A stretch of 64,000 bases of DNA from Bryobacterales bacterium (lineage in GTDB: Bacteria; Acidobacteriota; Terriglobia; Bryobacterales; Bryobacteraceae), in contig JADKID010000042.1 of assembly GCA_016721425.1 (NCBI GenBank), positions 62,001-126,000 of the forward strand, written 5' to 3'. The notes below the pieces were generated by a model that was not told where the DNA came from, ran no database searches, and saw only the letters and a program-made list of their open reading frames with translations. This document shows positions 49,113-57,639 of the stretch, piece by piece. The position numbers were made by a program, and so were the translations under genes. Position 1 is the first letter of the stretch. The number at the start of each line of letters is the position of its first letter.

Positions 49113-49155
49113 CTGACGGTCGCGGCTCAGTAGGTTTCCGAGCCGCGACCGTCAG
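49113..49155 (+). terminator. 16-bp perfect inverted repeat after lon
   Basis: CTGACGGTCGCGGCTC at 49113-49128 pairs perfectly with 49140-49155 across an 11-base loop. It lies 17 bases after the lon stop, but no T run follows. It could stop transcription by hairpin alone, be a REP-like palindrome, or both. Confidence 0.6.
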
Positions 49156-49195
49156 TGAGCAGTAGTTCCGGCGGGTCCGCCCGGACCCGCTGTGC

Positions 49196-49201
49196 TATCA
49201 T
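49196..49201 (+). promoter_or_regulatory. Extended -10 (TGcTATCAT) implying a leaderless mRNA
   Basis: TATCAT, with TG one base upstream, ends seven bases before the GTG at 49209. No ribosome site lies between. The frame is open further upstream, but the conserved HAD N-terminus begins just after this GTG. Confidence 0.55.
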
Positions 49202-49208
49202 CCGGCCA

Positions 49209-49886
49209 GTGTTTGAAAATCTGACAATCGCACCCGGAATCGCACTCATATTTGATATGGATGGCGTCATCGTGGAGTCCATGGAGCTCCACAATCAGGC
49301 TTGGGATCTCTACCTCTCCCGCGCCGGCATCGATGCCAAAGACGTCATGGCCCGCATGCTCGGCAAGCGGAACGACCAGATCGTGAAAGAGGTCTGGGGC
49401 GATGGCCTCTCTGACGAAGAGGTCTTCCGCCACGGCGCCGAAAAAGAACAGCTCTACCGCGACATGATGGCGCCGGTTCTCGAGGCCCACCTCGTCCCTG
49501 GCGTGTGCGATTTCATCCGCGCCGCCCACGCACGCGGGGTCCCCATCGCGCTGGCCACCAACGCCGAGGCCCCCAACGTCGATTTCGTCCTGGGCGGCGC
49601 CGGCATCCAGCCGCTTTTCCAAACCACCGTTGATGGCGGCCAGGTCACCCACGCCAAGCCCCATCCGGAGGTCTTCCTCACCGCCGCCGCGCGCCTCGGC
49701 ATCGCACCCGCCAACTGTGTTGTCTTTGAGGATTCGCCCGGCGGCATGCAGGCCGCGCGGTCCGCCGGCGCCCACCTGGTAGGCCTGCTCACCACTCTCA
49801 TGGCCGCGCCTCAGGCCGACCTGGCCATCCCCAATTTTCACGATCCCAAACTACTGCCATGGCTCTCGACGCTCCAGCTCCGCTAA
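49209..49886 (+). CDS. HAD hydrolase, beta-phosphoglucomutase-like
   Basis: The 225-residue protein contains the HAD motifs: IFDMDGVIVES (nucleophile Asp and acid Asp), ALATNA (motif II), KPHPEVFLTAAARLG (Lys) and VVFEDSPGGMQAARSAG (acidic pair). The helical cap follows motif I with MELHNQAWDLYL. The family includes beta-phosphoglucomutases and small sugar-phosphate phosphatases; the substrate cannot be told. The start is GTG 49209. The next gene overlaps its 3' end by 28 bases, so they form an operon. Confidence 0.88.
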   Translation: MFENLTIAPGIALIFDMDGVIVESMELHNQAWDLYLSRAGIDAKDVMARMLGKRNDQIVKEVWGDGLSDEEVFRHGAEKEQLYRDMMAPVLEAHLVPGVCDFIRAAHARGVPIALATNAEAPNVDFVLGGAGIQPLFQTTVDGGQVTHAKPHPEVFLTAAARLGIAPANCVVFEDSPGGMQAARSAGAHLVGLLTTLMAAPQADLAIPNFHDPKLLPWLSTLQLR

Positions 49887-51331
49887 CCGCATCCACCATC
49901 CTCACCGCCGCCATCTCCATGGCCGCAGCGTCGTTCGTCTGGTGGCACCGCGTCCGGCGCCTCACTCGCCTCCGCCAGACCGTGGCCCGCATCCATGCCC
50001 TCACCGAGGAGATCCTCGGCGCTAACTCCGCTCAGGAGATTCTCAGTTGCGTCGAAGGCGCGCTGCCCCCGGAGCTCGGCCTGCATAGCGCGGCCATCTT
50101 TACGCTCAATGAGGAGGGAGCGCTCACGGTGGCTGCCGGGACGCCCGCCAGCCTGGAATCCGCACAGGATTGCCACTCCGAAAGAGCCGTCCAAGCCGGC
50201 GACTCCGCGCTCTCACTGCCCATGACCGTCCAGGGCGAGGCCCGCGGCGTGCTTCAGCTCAGCGGCGCCGCCGAACACCCCCAGGAGGATGAACTGGTCG
50301 CGTTGCAGCACCTCTCCAACCAGGCAGCCATCGCACTCCAACTCCTCTCGCAGCGCAACCTCAGGGAGAAGCTGTTGCGCAGCGAGAAGCTCGGCGCGGT
50401 CGGCCAGCTCATATCCAGCATTGCCGCGGAGCTGAAACCGCCGCTGGAGCACATCGCCCGCTCTGGCCACGAGGAGGTGGAACCGGCGCTGGAGACGCTG
50501 GACCGCCTGATCTCCTTTGGCCGCCCGGATCAGGCGCGTGTCCACGCCATTGATCTCAACACCGTGCTCCGCCAACTCCTCGAATTCCGCGCCCAGCCCT
50601 GGCGCCTGCAACTCATCCAGGCGGAGCTCAGCGTGCCGCCCGAGCCCATGATGGTTCTCGGCTCGCGCGGCCCCATCGAGCAGTCTCTGCTCAGCCTACT
50701 TGTCCACGCCGAGCAGTCTCTCCAGGACTCCGCCTCCAAGCTCCTGCGCGTCACTTCCACCAAACGCGGAGGCCGCGCCCGGCTTTCCATCAGTTTCACC
50801 GCGCCGCCCGCCCAGGGCGGACCCGATACCGAAATCGGAGCCTGGGGCCTCGACGTGACGCGCGGCCTGATCGAGAGCCACGGCGGGGAACTCCATGTCG
50901 AATCCGCCAGCGGCGAGACCGCACTCACCGTCGTCCTGCCGCTCACCGATTCCGCTGCATCCCCCTCCGCCACCGAAACGCAGCCGAGCCTGGGCGCTCA
51001 CACCCTCCTGCTTGTTCATCCCGATGCCGCCGCCCTGCGCACGGCTATCGTTTTCCTCGGCGGCATGAACCAGCGCGCCGTGCCCGCCGTCAGCGCCGGT
51101 GAAGCGCTGGAGTGCGCCGCCCGCTATCGCTTTGACGCCATCCTCGCCACCCGCCAGTTGCCCGATCTCTCCTGGCAGGAGTTTGCCGAGCGCGCGCGCG
51201 AATACGCGCCCGCCATCGGCCTGCTCTCCACCGCCTCCGACCCCGCGCCGGCCGGAGTGCCCGCGCTCCGCCTGCCCGCCGACGAGAGCGAGTTGCAGCG
51301 CCTGCTTGCGACTCTCGGTGTCAGCGCGTAG
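49859..51331 (+). CDS. Degenerate hybrid histidine kinase-like protein
   Basis: The 490-residue protein has a short N-terminal membrane segment, a GAF-like domain (EILSCVEGALPPELGLHSAAIF...VALQHLSNQAAIAL), a DHp-like helix pair, an HATPase-like region and a receiver-like end. At the DHp helix the usual AHExxxPL reads AAELKPPL, so the phosphorylated His is Ala. The ATPase part lacks a clear N-box. In the receiver end, FDAILATRQLPDLSW has Thr where the phosphate-accepting Asp should be. It probably works as a scaffold or sensor rather than a kinase. Confidence 0.7.
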   Translation: MALDAPAPLTASTILTAAISMAAASFVWWHRVRRLTRLRQTVARIHALTEEILGANSAQEILSCVEGALPPELGLHSAAIFTLNEEGALTVAAGTPASLESAQDCHSERAVQAGDSALSLPMTVQGEARGVLQLSGAAEHPQEDELVALQHLSNQAAIALQLLSQRNLREKLLRSEKLGAVGQLISSIAAELKPPLEHIARSGHEEVEPALETLDRLISFGRPDQARVHAIDLNTVLRQLLEFRAQPWRLQLIQAELSVPPEPMMVLGSRGPIEQSLLSLLVHAEQSLQDSASKLLRVTSTKRGGRARLSISFTAPPAQGGPDTEIGAWGLDVTRGLIESHGGELHVESASGETALTVVLPLTDSAASPSATETQPSLGAHTLLLVHPDAAALRTAIVFLGGMNQRAVPAVSAGEALECAARYRFDAILATRQLPDLSWQEFAERAREYAPAIGLLSTASDPAPAGVPALRLPADESELQRLLATLGVSA

Positions 51332-51361
51332 TGCGACCCGTGTAGTGAGACAATGATCTGC

Positions 51362-51862
51362 ATGAGTACCCGGATGCACCGTCTTCTCGCGCTCGCCCTG
51401 CTACTGGGCTGCGCCACCATGGCATTGGGCCAGAAGAAGTACACCGGTCCGAAGCCAGCCAAGGCCGATATCCCTTTCCTGCTCCACGCCGGTGTCCTCA
51501 TCGAGTCCGAGTCCCTCATGGCCAAGGAATCGCAGGAGAAGGGCGCTACGCTCTACACGGTCCCCGGCTCCACCTCCCCGGCCCGCACGCCGATCCCCGA
51601 GCCGATCTTCCTCTTTCAGTCCGACAAGATCAACCCAGATAAGCTCAGCCTGTTCCGGCTGGAAGTCCGCGCCGGCAACCGGGTGCTCGCGCTACCGGAA
51701 GCTGGAAAACGTAAGAAGGATGCCCCGCGGCCCCTCTTCCTGATGGTCACGCCGCTCACGCCCGGGCTCTTCAAGGTCGAGGTCAACGAATACCTCGAAA
51801 ACGGCGAATATTGCCTCTCGCCCGATGGCTCCAACCAGGTCTTCTGCTTCACCGCCTACTGA
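51362..51862 (+). CDS. Secreted hypothetical protein
   Basis: The ~166-residue protein has a signal peptide (LLALALLLGCATMALGQ) and a mature part with IPFLLHAGVLIESESLMAKESQEKGATLYTVPG, then alternating strands (FRLEVRAGNRVL; LFKVEVNEYLENGEYCLSPDG). It looks like a small beta-sandwich. No family is recognised; similar short exported proteins are common in acidobacteria. The start is ATG 51353 or 51362. It ends seven bases before the next gene. Confidence 0.65.
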   Translation: MSTRMHRLLALALLLGCATMALGQKKYTGPKPAKADIPFLLHAGVLIESESLMAKESQEKGATLYTVPGSTSPARTPIPEPIFLFQSDKINPDKLSLFRLEVRAGNRVLALPEAGKRKKDAPRPLFLMVTPLTPGLFKVEVNEYLENGEYCLSPDGSNQVFCFTAY

Positions 51863-51869
51863 CGCCGCG

Positions 51870-53999
51870 ATGTTGTGGATTCTCACCGGCGCAGCCGTTA
51901 CCATCGCCGGCGCGCTGGCCCTCGGGCGGTTGCCGTGGCTCGGCAAGCCCCGCCACTGGACCTTCGCGCTGGCCAGCGGCGCGCCCCTCCTGAGCCTGTG
52001 CATCTTCGCGCTGCTCTACACCGGCAACGCTACCAACGACGCGCTGATCGGTGTTGTCACGTTGAGCTGCGCTCTCTTCGCCTGGCGCCCCCAGCGCGAG
52101 CGGGAACCCGTTGGCTGGGGCGCGGCTGCCCTGCCCCTCGTCCCTTTGGCCGTGTATCTCGTCCTCTACCTGGTTCACGCCCTGGCCCCGGAGATCCAGC
52201 CCGATGGCGTCACCTACCATCTCGGCCTTGTCGCCGAATGGTTGCGCACCGGCCGCTTCGCCGCGCGGTTGGGATTCTACGAGATGCTGCCGCTGGGCCT
52301 GGAGACTCTGTTTGCGCCGGCCGTCGCCATTGGCGGATTCAGTGCGGCCAAGCTGGTGCACTTCGCTTTCCTCTGCGCCACGGTACCGCTGATGTTCCGC
52401 GTGGGCCGCGGTCTGGGCCTGACGGCGGAGGCCTCGCTGTGGGCCGCGTCTCTGTACGTGATGGCGCCGGTGGTGGGCGTCAGCGGATCGGCGGCCTACA
52501 CCGACGCAGCGCTGGTCTTTTTCGGGCTGGCGACCTTCGCGCTGCTGCAGGAGGAGACCGATGGCTGTGCGGGCCTCGCCGCCGGATTCTGTTACGCCAT
52601 CAAGATCACCGGCCTGCTGGCGGTGCCGGCCGGGCTCGGCTGGCTGCTGTGGAAACGGCGCTGGCGCGGCGCCATGATCTTCCTCGCCGGCGCGATGGTA
52701 TCGGTGCTGCCGTGGATGCTGCGGACCTTTCTGCTCACCGGCAACCCGCTGGCGCCGCTCGGCAACCGCATCTTTCCCAACTCCGCCTTCCACGCCGTCT
52801 CGGAGGAGAGCCTCGCCCGCTACCTCGCCAACTACGGCAATCTCAGCTGGATGCGCATCCCGTGGGCCATCACGGTGGATGGCACGGCGTTGCAGGGTCT
52901 GATTGGGCCTGTCTTTCTGCTACTGCCGCTCGCGCTGCTGGCCTGGCGCAAGCCGGCCGCGCGCGTGGTGCTGGGCGTGGCCTTACTACTGCTGCTCCCG
53001 TGGACCCGAAATCTGGGCACGCGCTTTGTGATGCCGGCGCTCCCGTTCCTCTGCTTCGCGCTGGCGCTGGCGCTGCCGCGGCCGGCGATGCTCGTGCTGG
53101 TTCTGGCGCAGGCCATCACGTGCTGGCCCGCCGTGGTGGATCGCTACGCCGGCCAGGGCGGCTGGCGTTTGCACGGCTTCCCCTGGCAGGCCGCCCTGCG
53201 CATCGAGCCCGAGGAAGCCTACCTTACCAAGAACCTCTTCGAATACCGCTACGCGCAGATGGTGGCCCGCCACGTCCAGCCCGGCGATGGCATCCTGGAT
53301 CTCTTCGCTCTGCCCTACGCCTATCTCCCCACCGTGCCCATCGGCCCGTTGGAATCGGCCCAGTTCGACAATCTCCGCCTCACCCTCACTGCCGCCAGCC
53401 GGCCGAATCCCGAGATCCTGATCTCCGGGCGGACCGCCTGGCCCCTGCGCTTCGTCCGCGGCGTTCGAATCCGCATGACGCAGCCCATTCCTACGCCCTG
53501 GAATCTGGCGGAGGTGGAGCTAGTGCGCGACGGCCACACCATCCCCGTCTCGGCCCGCTGGTTCCTGGACGCGCAGCCTGCGCCCGGAGACGCGTGGCTC
53601 GCGATCGACGGCAATCGCGCCTCACGCTGGTCGTCGTGGGATCAGAGCGCTGCCGGAATGTACTGGCAGGTGACGTTCGACAGGCCCATGCCGCTGGACG
53701 GAGTGCGTGTGCTGATGCCCAACCTGAGCGGCCCGCAGATGCTGGCGTTCGAGACGCAGGAGATGGACCGTCAATGGAAGCCCGCCGGCGGCCCGGCCGT
53801 ACTTGAACTGACCGCGCCGCGCCTCTACCGCCGCTCTGCGATTGAGTTCCTCAAGCGCCAGGGCATCCAATGGATCGTCGTCCGCATCGGGGCAGAGGGC
53901 AACGGGCCCATCGGGCAGGCGTTCCTGATGACGCCGGAAGACTGGGGCGTGGAACTGGTGGAGAAGGCCGACGAAGTGGCGCTATTCCGGCTGCGCTGA
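51870..53999 (+). CDS. Polytopic membrane glycosyltransferase-like protein
   Basis: About 709 residues. Ten or so membrane helices occupy residues 1-430, with an acidic loop after helix 4 (LAPEIQPDGVTYHLGLVAEWL) containing the D/E-rich pattern seen in GT-C glycosyltransferases such as ArnT/PMT. The C-terminal ~270 residues are outside the membrane and include a discoidin-like segment (AWLAIDGNRASRWSSWDQS). It presumably uses a lipid-linked sugar donor; acceptor unknown. Coupled to the secreted hypothetical by a seven-base gap. Confidence 0.7.
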   Translation: MLWILTGAAVTIAGALALGRLPWLGKPRHWTFALASGAPLLSLCIFALLYTGNATNDALIGVVTLSCALFAWRPQREREPVGWGAAALPLVPLAVYLVLYLVHALAPEIQPDGVTYHLGLVAEWLRTGRFAARLGFYEMLPLGLETLFAPAVAIGGFSAAKLVHFAFLCATVPLMFRVGRGLGLTAEASLWAASLYVMAPVVGVSGSAAYTDAALVFFGLATFALLQEETDGCAGLAAGFCYAIKITGLLAVPAGLGWLLWKRRWRGAMIFLAGAMVSVLPWMLRTFLLTGNPLAPLGNRIFPNSAFHAVSEESLARYLANYGNLSWMRIPWAITVDGTALQGLIGPVFLLLPLALLAWRKPAARVVLGVALLLLLPWTRNLGTRFVMPALPFLCFALALALPRPAMLVLVLAQAITCWPAVVDRYAGQGGWRLHGFPWQAALRIEPEEAYLTKNLFEYRYAQMVARHVQPGDGILDLFALPYAYLPTVPIGPLESAQFDNLRLTLTAASRPNPEILISGRTAWPLRFVRGVRIRMTQPIPTPWNLAEVELVRDGHTIPVSARWFLDAQPAPGDAWLAIDGNRASRWSSWDQSAAGMYWQVTFDRPMPLDGVRVLMPNLSGPQMLAFETQEMDRQWKPAGGPAVLELTAPRLYRRSAIEFLKRQGIQWIVVRIGAEGNGPIGQAFLMTPEDWGVELVEKADEVALFRLR

Positions 54000-54980
54000 G
54001 CGGGACTTCGCCCTGCCCGCCGCGATGTCGGCCGCGATCTGCGCGCCGTGGAACCGCCCGTTTTCAATGAAGATCTCGCTGGTATGCATTCCTGCCACCA
54101 GCACACCGGCCAGATAGACACCGGTCCGCTCGCTCTCCAGAGTCTCCGGATTCACGCGCGGCTTCTGAGTCTGTGTGTCGAACTCGATGCCGTGGCGCGA
54201 CAGAAACCCGGTATCCGGATGGTAGCCCGTCATCGCGAAGAGGAAGTCGTTCTTCACGTTGATCTCGCCCTGCGGCGTGCGCAGCACCACGGATTCGTCC
54301 TCGATCCGCACCACGCTGGTCTCGAAGTAGGCCGTCACTTCGCCGCTCTTGATACGGTTCTCGATATTGGGCCTGATCCAGTACTTGATGCTCGGGGCGA
54401 GCTCGGCCCGCCGGTGGACCAACGTCACACGAGCGCCCGTCCAGTGCAGCTCCAGCGCCGCGATGGCCGCCGAATTCTTGCCGCCCACCACCAGCACATC
54501 CTGGCCGGAATAGGGATGCGCGTCCTTGTAGTAGTGGAACACCTTGGGCAGGTCTTCGCCCGGCACATTCAACAGATTGGGCCGGTCGTAGTAGCCGGTG
54601 GAGAGGATCACCTTGCGCGCCTGATAGCTGAGCACACGGCCCAGCCGGTCCTCGGTATGCACCGTGAATGCCCCATCCTGGCCCGCAAATCCGGTGACGC
54701 GCTCGTACTGGTGCACGTCCAGCCCGTAGTGCTCCGCCACGCGCCGGTAGTACTTCAGAGCTTCGCCGCGCACCGGTTTCTCGCCGATGGAAGTCATCGG
54801 CAGATCGCCGATCTCCAACAACTCCGGCGTGGTGAAGAACGTCATGCCGGTCGGGTAGTTGTAGAGCGAGTTGGTCAGACAGCCCTTGTCGAAAAGCAGA
54901 CAACTCAGGCCGCGTTTCTTCAACTCCAACCCGCACGCCAGCCCGGTTGGACCGGCGCCCACAACTACGGCATCCAGCAC
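53982..54980 (-). CDS. ypdA: YpdA-like FAD-dependent disulfide reductase
   Basis: The 332-residue protein has the FAD GxGxxG motif (VVVGAGPTGLACGLEL), the family segment NYPTGMTFFTTPELLEIG, the NADPH motif (VLVVGGKNSAAIAALEL) and the C-terminal FAD contact (YLAGVLVAGMHTSEIFIENG). YpdA/Bdr enzymes reduce bacillithiol disulfide with NADPH. It starts at GTG, one base after the alaS stop, so translation is probably coupled. Activity is inferred from family; no bacillithiol synthesis genes are in the window. Confidence 0.85.
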   Translation of the reverse strand: MLDAVVVGAGPTGLACGLELKKRGLSCLLFDKGCLTNSLYNYPTGMTFFTTPELLEIGDLPMTSIGEKPVRGEALKYYRRVAEHYGLDVHQYERVTGFAGQDGAFTVHTEDRLGRVLSYQARKVILSTGYYDRPNLLNVPGEDLPKVFHYYKDAHPYSGQDVLVVGGKNSAAIAALELHWTGARVTLVHRRAELAPSIKYWIRPNIENRIKSGEVTAYFETSVVRIEDESVVLRTPQGEINVKNDFLFAMTGYHPDTGFLSRHGIEFDTQTQKPRVNPETLESERTGVYLAGVLVAGMHTSEIFIENGRFHGAQIAADIAAGRAKSRSAQPE

Positions 54981-54981
54981 G

Positions 54982-57624
54982 TTACAGCATGCCCTCCACG
55001 CTGGCATAGACGGCATCGAGCGCCGCCGGCAGCGCCGAGGCGTCCTTGCCGCCGGCCTCGGCCAGATCCGGCCGTCCGCCGCCCTTGCCACCCACCGCCT
55101 GCGCCACGGCGCCGGCCAGTTTGCCGGCATGCACCTTGGCCGTCAGGTCTTTGGTGACGGCGCTGATGATGGACACATTGCCATCGGTGGCCGACGCCAG
55201 CACGATCACCGCCGTCTGCCACTTGTTCCGCAGCGAATCGGCCAGGCTGCGCATCTGCGCGCGCTCCATGCCGTCCACGCGAGCCGAGAGCACCTTGACG
55301 CCCTGGATCAGGCGCGCCTGCGACTCCAGATCGCCCGAGGCCGCCTGCGCCGCCTTTTCTTTCAATTGCTCGATCTGCCGCTCCAAAGACTTCTGCTGCG
55401 TGATGAGCCGCTCGATCTGTTCCAGCAACTCACCCTCGGACGTGCGCAGCAGGCTCGTCGCCCCGTGCACCACACCCGCGGTCTCCTGGAACTTCTTCAG
55501 TGCCGCCGCGCCGGTGACGGCCTCTACGCGCCGCACCCCGGCCGAGATGCTGCCCTCGTACACGATCTTAATGAGCCCGATCTCACCGGTGCTGCCCACG
55601 TGCGTGCCGCCGCACAGTTCGCGGCTGAATCCGGGCACTGACACCACGCGCACCTTCTCGCCGTACTTTTCGCCGAACAGCGCCATGGCGCCCGTGTCGA
55701 TGGCTTTGTCGAGCTCCATCACGTCAGTGCTCACGCTGATGTTGGCGAGGATCTGCGCATTGGCCATGCGCTCCACCTCAGCCAGTTCCTGCGCGTCCAC
55801 GGCCGTGTAGTGCGTGAAGTCAAAGCGCAGCCGCCCCGGCTCCACTACACTGCCCGCCTGCTTGACATGGGTGCCGAGCACCTGGCGCAGCGCGGCGTGA
55901 GCCAAGTGGGTCGCCGTGTGGTTGCGCATCGTCGCCCGCCGGCCCACTTCATTCACTCGCGCCACCACCAGATCGTCTACATGCAGCGCGCCCATCACCG
56001 TCAGCTTGTGAACACTCAGTCCCGGGACGGCAGCATACGTCGCCGTCACATGGCCCAAGGGCTCACCCGTGGCCGGACTCATCAGCACGCCCGTATCTCC
56101 CGCCTGTCCGCCGGACTCGGCATAGAACGGAGTACGGTCCAGCACCACCTCGCACTCCATGCCCGTGGACACATTCTGCACACGCTGCTGATTGACGAGG
56201 ATCGCCAGCACGTGCGCCGTGCTGCACACCATCGTCTCGTAGCCCAGGAACTGCGTACGCCCCTGCCCCAGAATCTCCTGATACACCGGAGCGATCTGCG
56301 CTTTCTCAGCGCCCTTCCAACTGGCACGGGCGCGCTCGCGCTGCTTTGTCATCGATTCGTTGAAGCCATCGACGTCGATGGAGAGCCCCAACTCGCGGGC
56401 CATCTCCTCCTGCTCGTCCAGCGCCATGCCGTACGTGTCGTAGAGCTTGAACGCCGCCGCCCCCGGCAGCAAGCCGCCGGCAGCCGACTTCGCCTCGTCG
56501 TGGAACACCTTCTCCGCCACCTGGAACGTCGTCGCGTAGCGGTGCTCTTCGTCCTTCACCACCCGCGCCACGCGCGAGACGCTCTCCAGCATCTCCGGAT
56601 ACGGGCCCTTCATCCAATCGGCCACAAAACCGGTGAGCTGATAGAGGAACGGATCCGCCGCGCCCACCATGCGGGCATTACGCATGGCGCGCCGCATGAT
56701 CTTGCGCAGTACATAGCCGCGGCCTTCGTTGGAGGGCAGCACTCCGTCGTTGATGAGAAACGCGGTGGCGCGAGCGTGATCGGCACAGATGCGCAGCACC
56801 GTGTCCACGCGCTTGTCGTCGCCGTGGTGTTTGCCCAGCAGCCGCCCGGCCTCTTCCACAATCGGCAGCAGCAGGTCGCATTCAAAGTTCGAGAGCTTGC
56901 CCTGCATCAGCGCGGCCACGCGCTCCAGCCCCATGCCCGTATCGATGGAGGGCTTGGGCAGCGGCGTCATCTTACCGGACGCGTCGCGGTCAAACTGCAT
57001 GAACACCAGGTTCCAGATCTCCACGAACCGGCCGCCGCCATCCAGCGGAAACTGCTCGTGCTCGCGCCCCGGTTCCGCCGTCCCCGGCCCCAGATCGTAG
57101 TGGATCTCCGAACAGGGTCCGCACGGGCCGGTGTCGCCCATCTGCCAGAAGTTGTCCTTCTCGTCCAGGCGGAAGATGCGGCTCTTGGGCACGCCAGCCA
57201 CCTTCTGCCACAACTCCTCGGCCTCGTCGTCCTCGCGGAATACGGTCACGTAGAGCCGCTCTTTGTCGAGACCGTAGCCCTTCGTGATCAGCTCCCAGGC
57301 GAAGTCGATGGCGTCAGTTTTGAAGTAGTCGCCAAAGCTGAAATTGCCCATCATCTCGAAGAACGTGTGGTGGCGGCGCGTGTAGCCGACGTTCTCCAGA
57401 TCGTTGTGCTTGCCGCCGGCGCGGACGCACTTCTGAGCCGTGGTGGCGCGCGTGTAATCGCGCTTTTCGATGCCTGTGAAGACATCCTTGAACTGGTTCA
57501 TCCCCGCGTTGGTGAACAGCAGCGTCGGATCGTCCCCGGGGACGAGCGAGGAGCTGCGCACTACCTTGTGTTGCCGGGCGGCGAAGAAATCAAGGAACTT
57601 CTGGCGAATTTCGTGACCTGTCAC
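54982..57624 (-). CDS. alaS: Alanyl-tRNA synthetase
   Basis: The enzyme (880 residues) starts at GTG (MTGHEIRQKFLDFFAARQHK), as for other AlaRS. Class II motifs are seen in FTNAGMNQFKDVF and FEMMGNFSFGDYF. The editing domain has HTATHLAHAALRQVLG and CGGTHVGSTGEIG zinc ligands, and a C-Ala oligomerisation end (SALPAALDAVYASVEGML). It charges tRNA-Ala and clears mischarged Ser/Gly. The start codon lies within a 21-bp palindrome shared with the divergent esterase. Confidence 0.97.
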   Translation of the reverse strand: MTGHEIRQKFLDFFAARQHKVVRSSSLVPGDDPTLLFTNAGMNQFKDVFTGIEKRDYTRATTAQKCVRAGGKHNDLENVGYTRRHHTFFEMMGNFSFGDYFKTDAIDFAWELITKGYGLDKERLYVTVFREDDEAEELWQKVAGVPKSRIFRLDEKDNFWQMGDTGPCGPCSEIHYDLGPGTAEPGREHEQFPLDGGGRFVEIWNLVFMQFDRDASGKMTPLPKPSIDTGMGLERVAALMQGKLSNFECDLLLPIVEEAGRLLGKHHGDDKRVDTVLRICADHARATAFLINDGVLPSNEGRGYVLRKIMRRAMRNARMVGAADPFLYQLTGFVADWMKGPYPEMLESVSRVARVVKDEEHRYATTFQVAEKVFHDEAKSAAGGLLPGAAAFKLYDTYGMALDEQEEMARELGLSIDVDGFNESMTKQRERARASWKGAEKAQIAPVYQEILGQGRTQFLGYETMVCSTAHVLAILVNQQRVQNVSTGMECEVVLDRTPFYAESGGQAGDTGVLMSPATGEPLGHVTATYAAVPGLSVHKLTVMGALHVDDLVVARVNEVGRRATMRNHTATHLAHAALRQVLGTHVKQAGSVVEPGRLRFDFTHYTAVDAQELAEVERMANAQILANISVSTDVMELDKAIDTGAMALFGEKYGEKVRVVSVPGFSRELCGGTHVGSTGEIGLIKIVYEGSISAGVRRVEAVTGAAALKKFQETAGVVHGATSLLRTSEGELLEQIERLITQQKSLERQIEQLKEKAAQAASGDLESQARLIQGVKVLSARVDGMERAQMRSLADSLRNKWQTAVIVLASATDGNVSIISAVTKDLTAKVHAGKLAGAVAQAVGGKGGGRPDLAEAGGKDASALPAALDAVYASVEGML

Positions 57625-57639
57625 AATGTTATTGTGACA
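57619..57639 (+). promoter_or_regulatory. Perfect palindrome covering both divergent start codons
   Basis: TGTCACAAT and ATTGTGACA flank a GTT centre. The left arm contains the alaS GTG (on the minus strand, 57622-57624) and the right arm the esterase GTG (57634-57636). Only nine bases separate the two start codons. A protein bound here would affect both genes. E. coli AlaRS is known to repress its own gene by binding a palindrome at the start site. Confidence 0.7.

Noticed and set aside
55810..57633. Plus-strand ORF upstream in frame with the esterase, opposite alaS
   Set aside because: The 600-codon extension is a shadow of alaS; the esterase's signal peptide begins near 57634.
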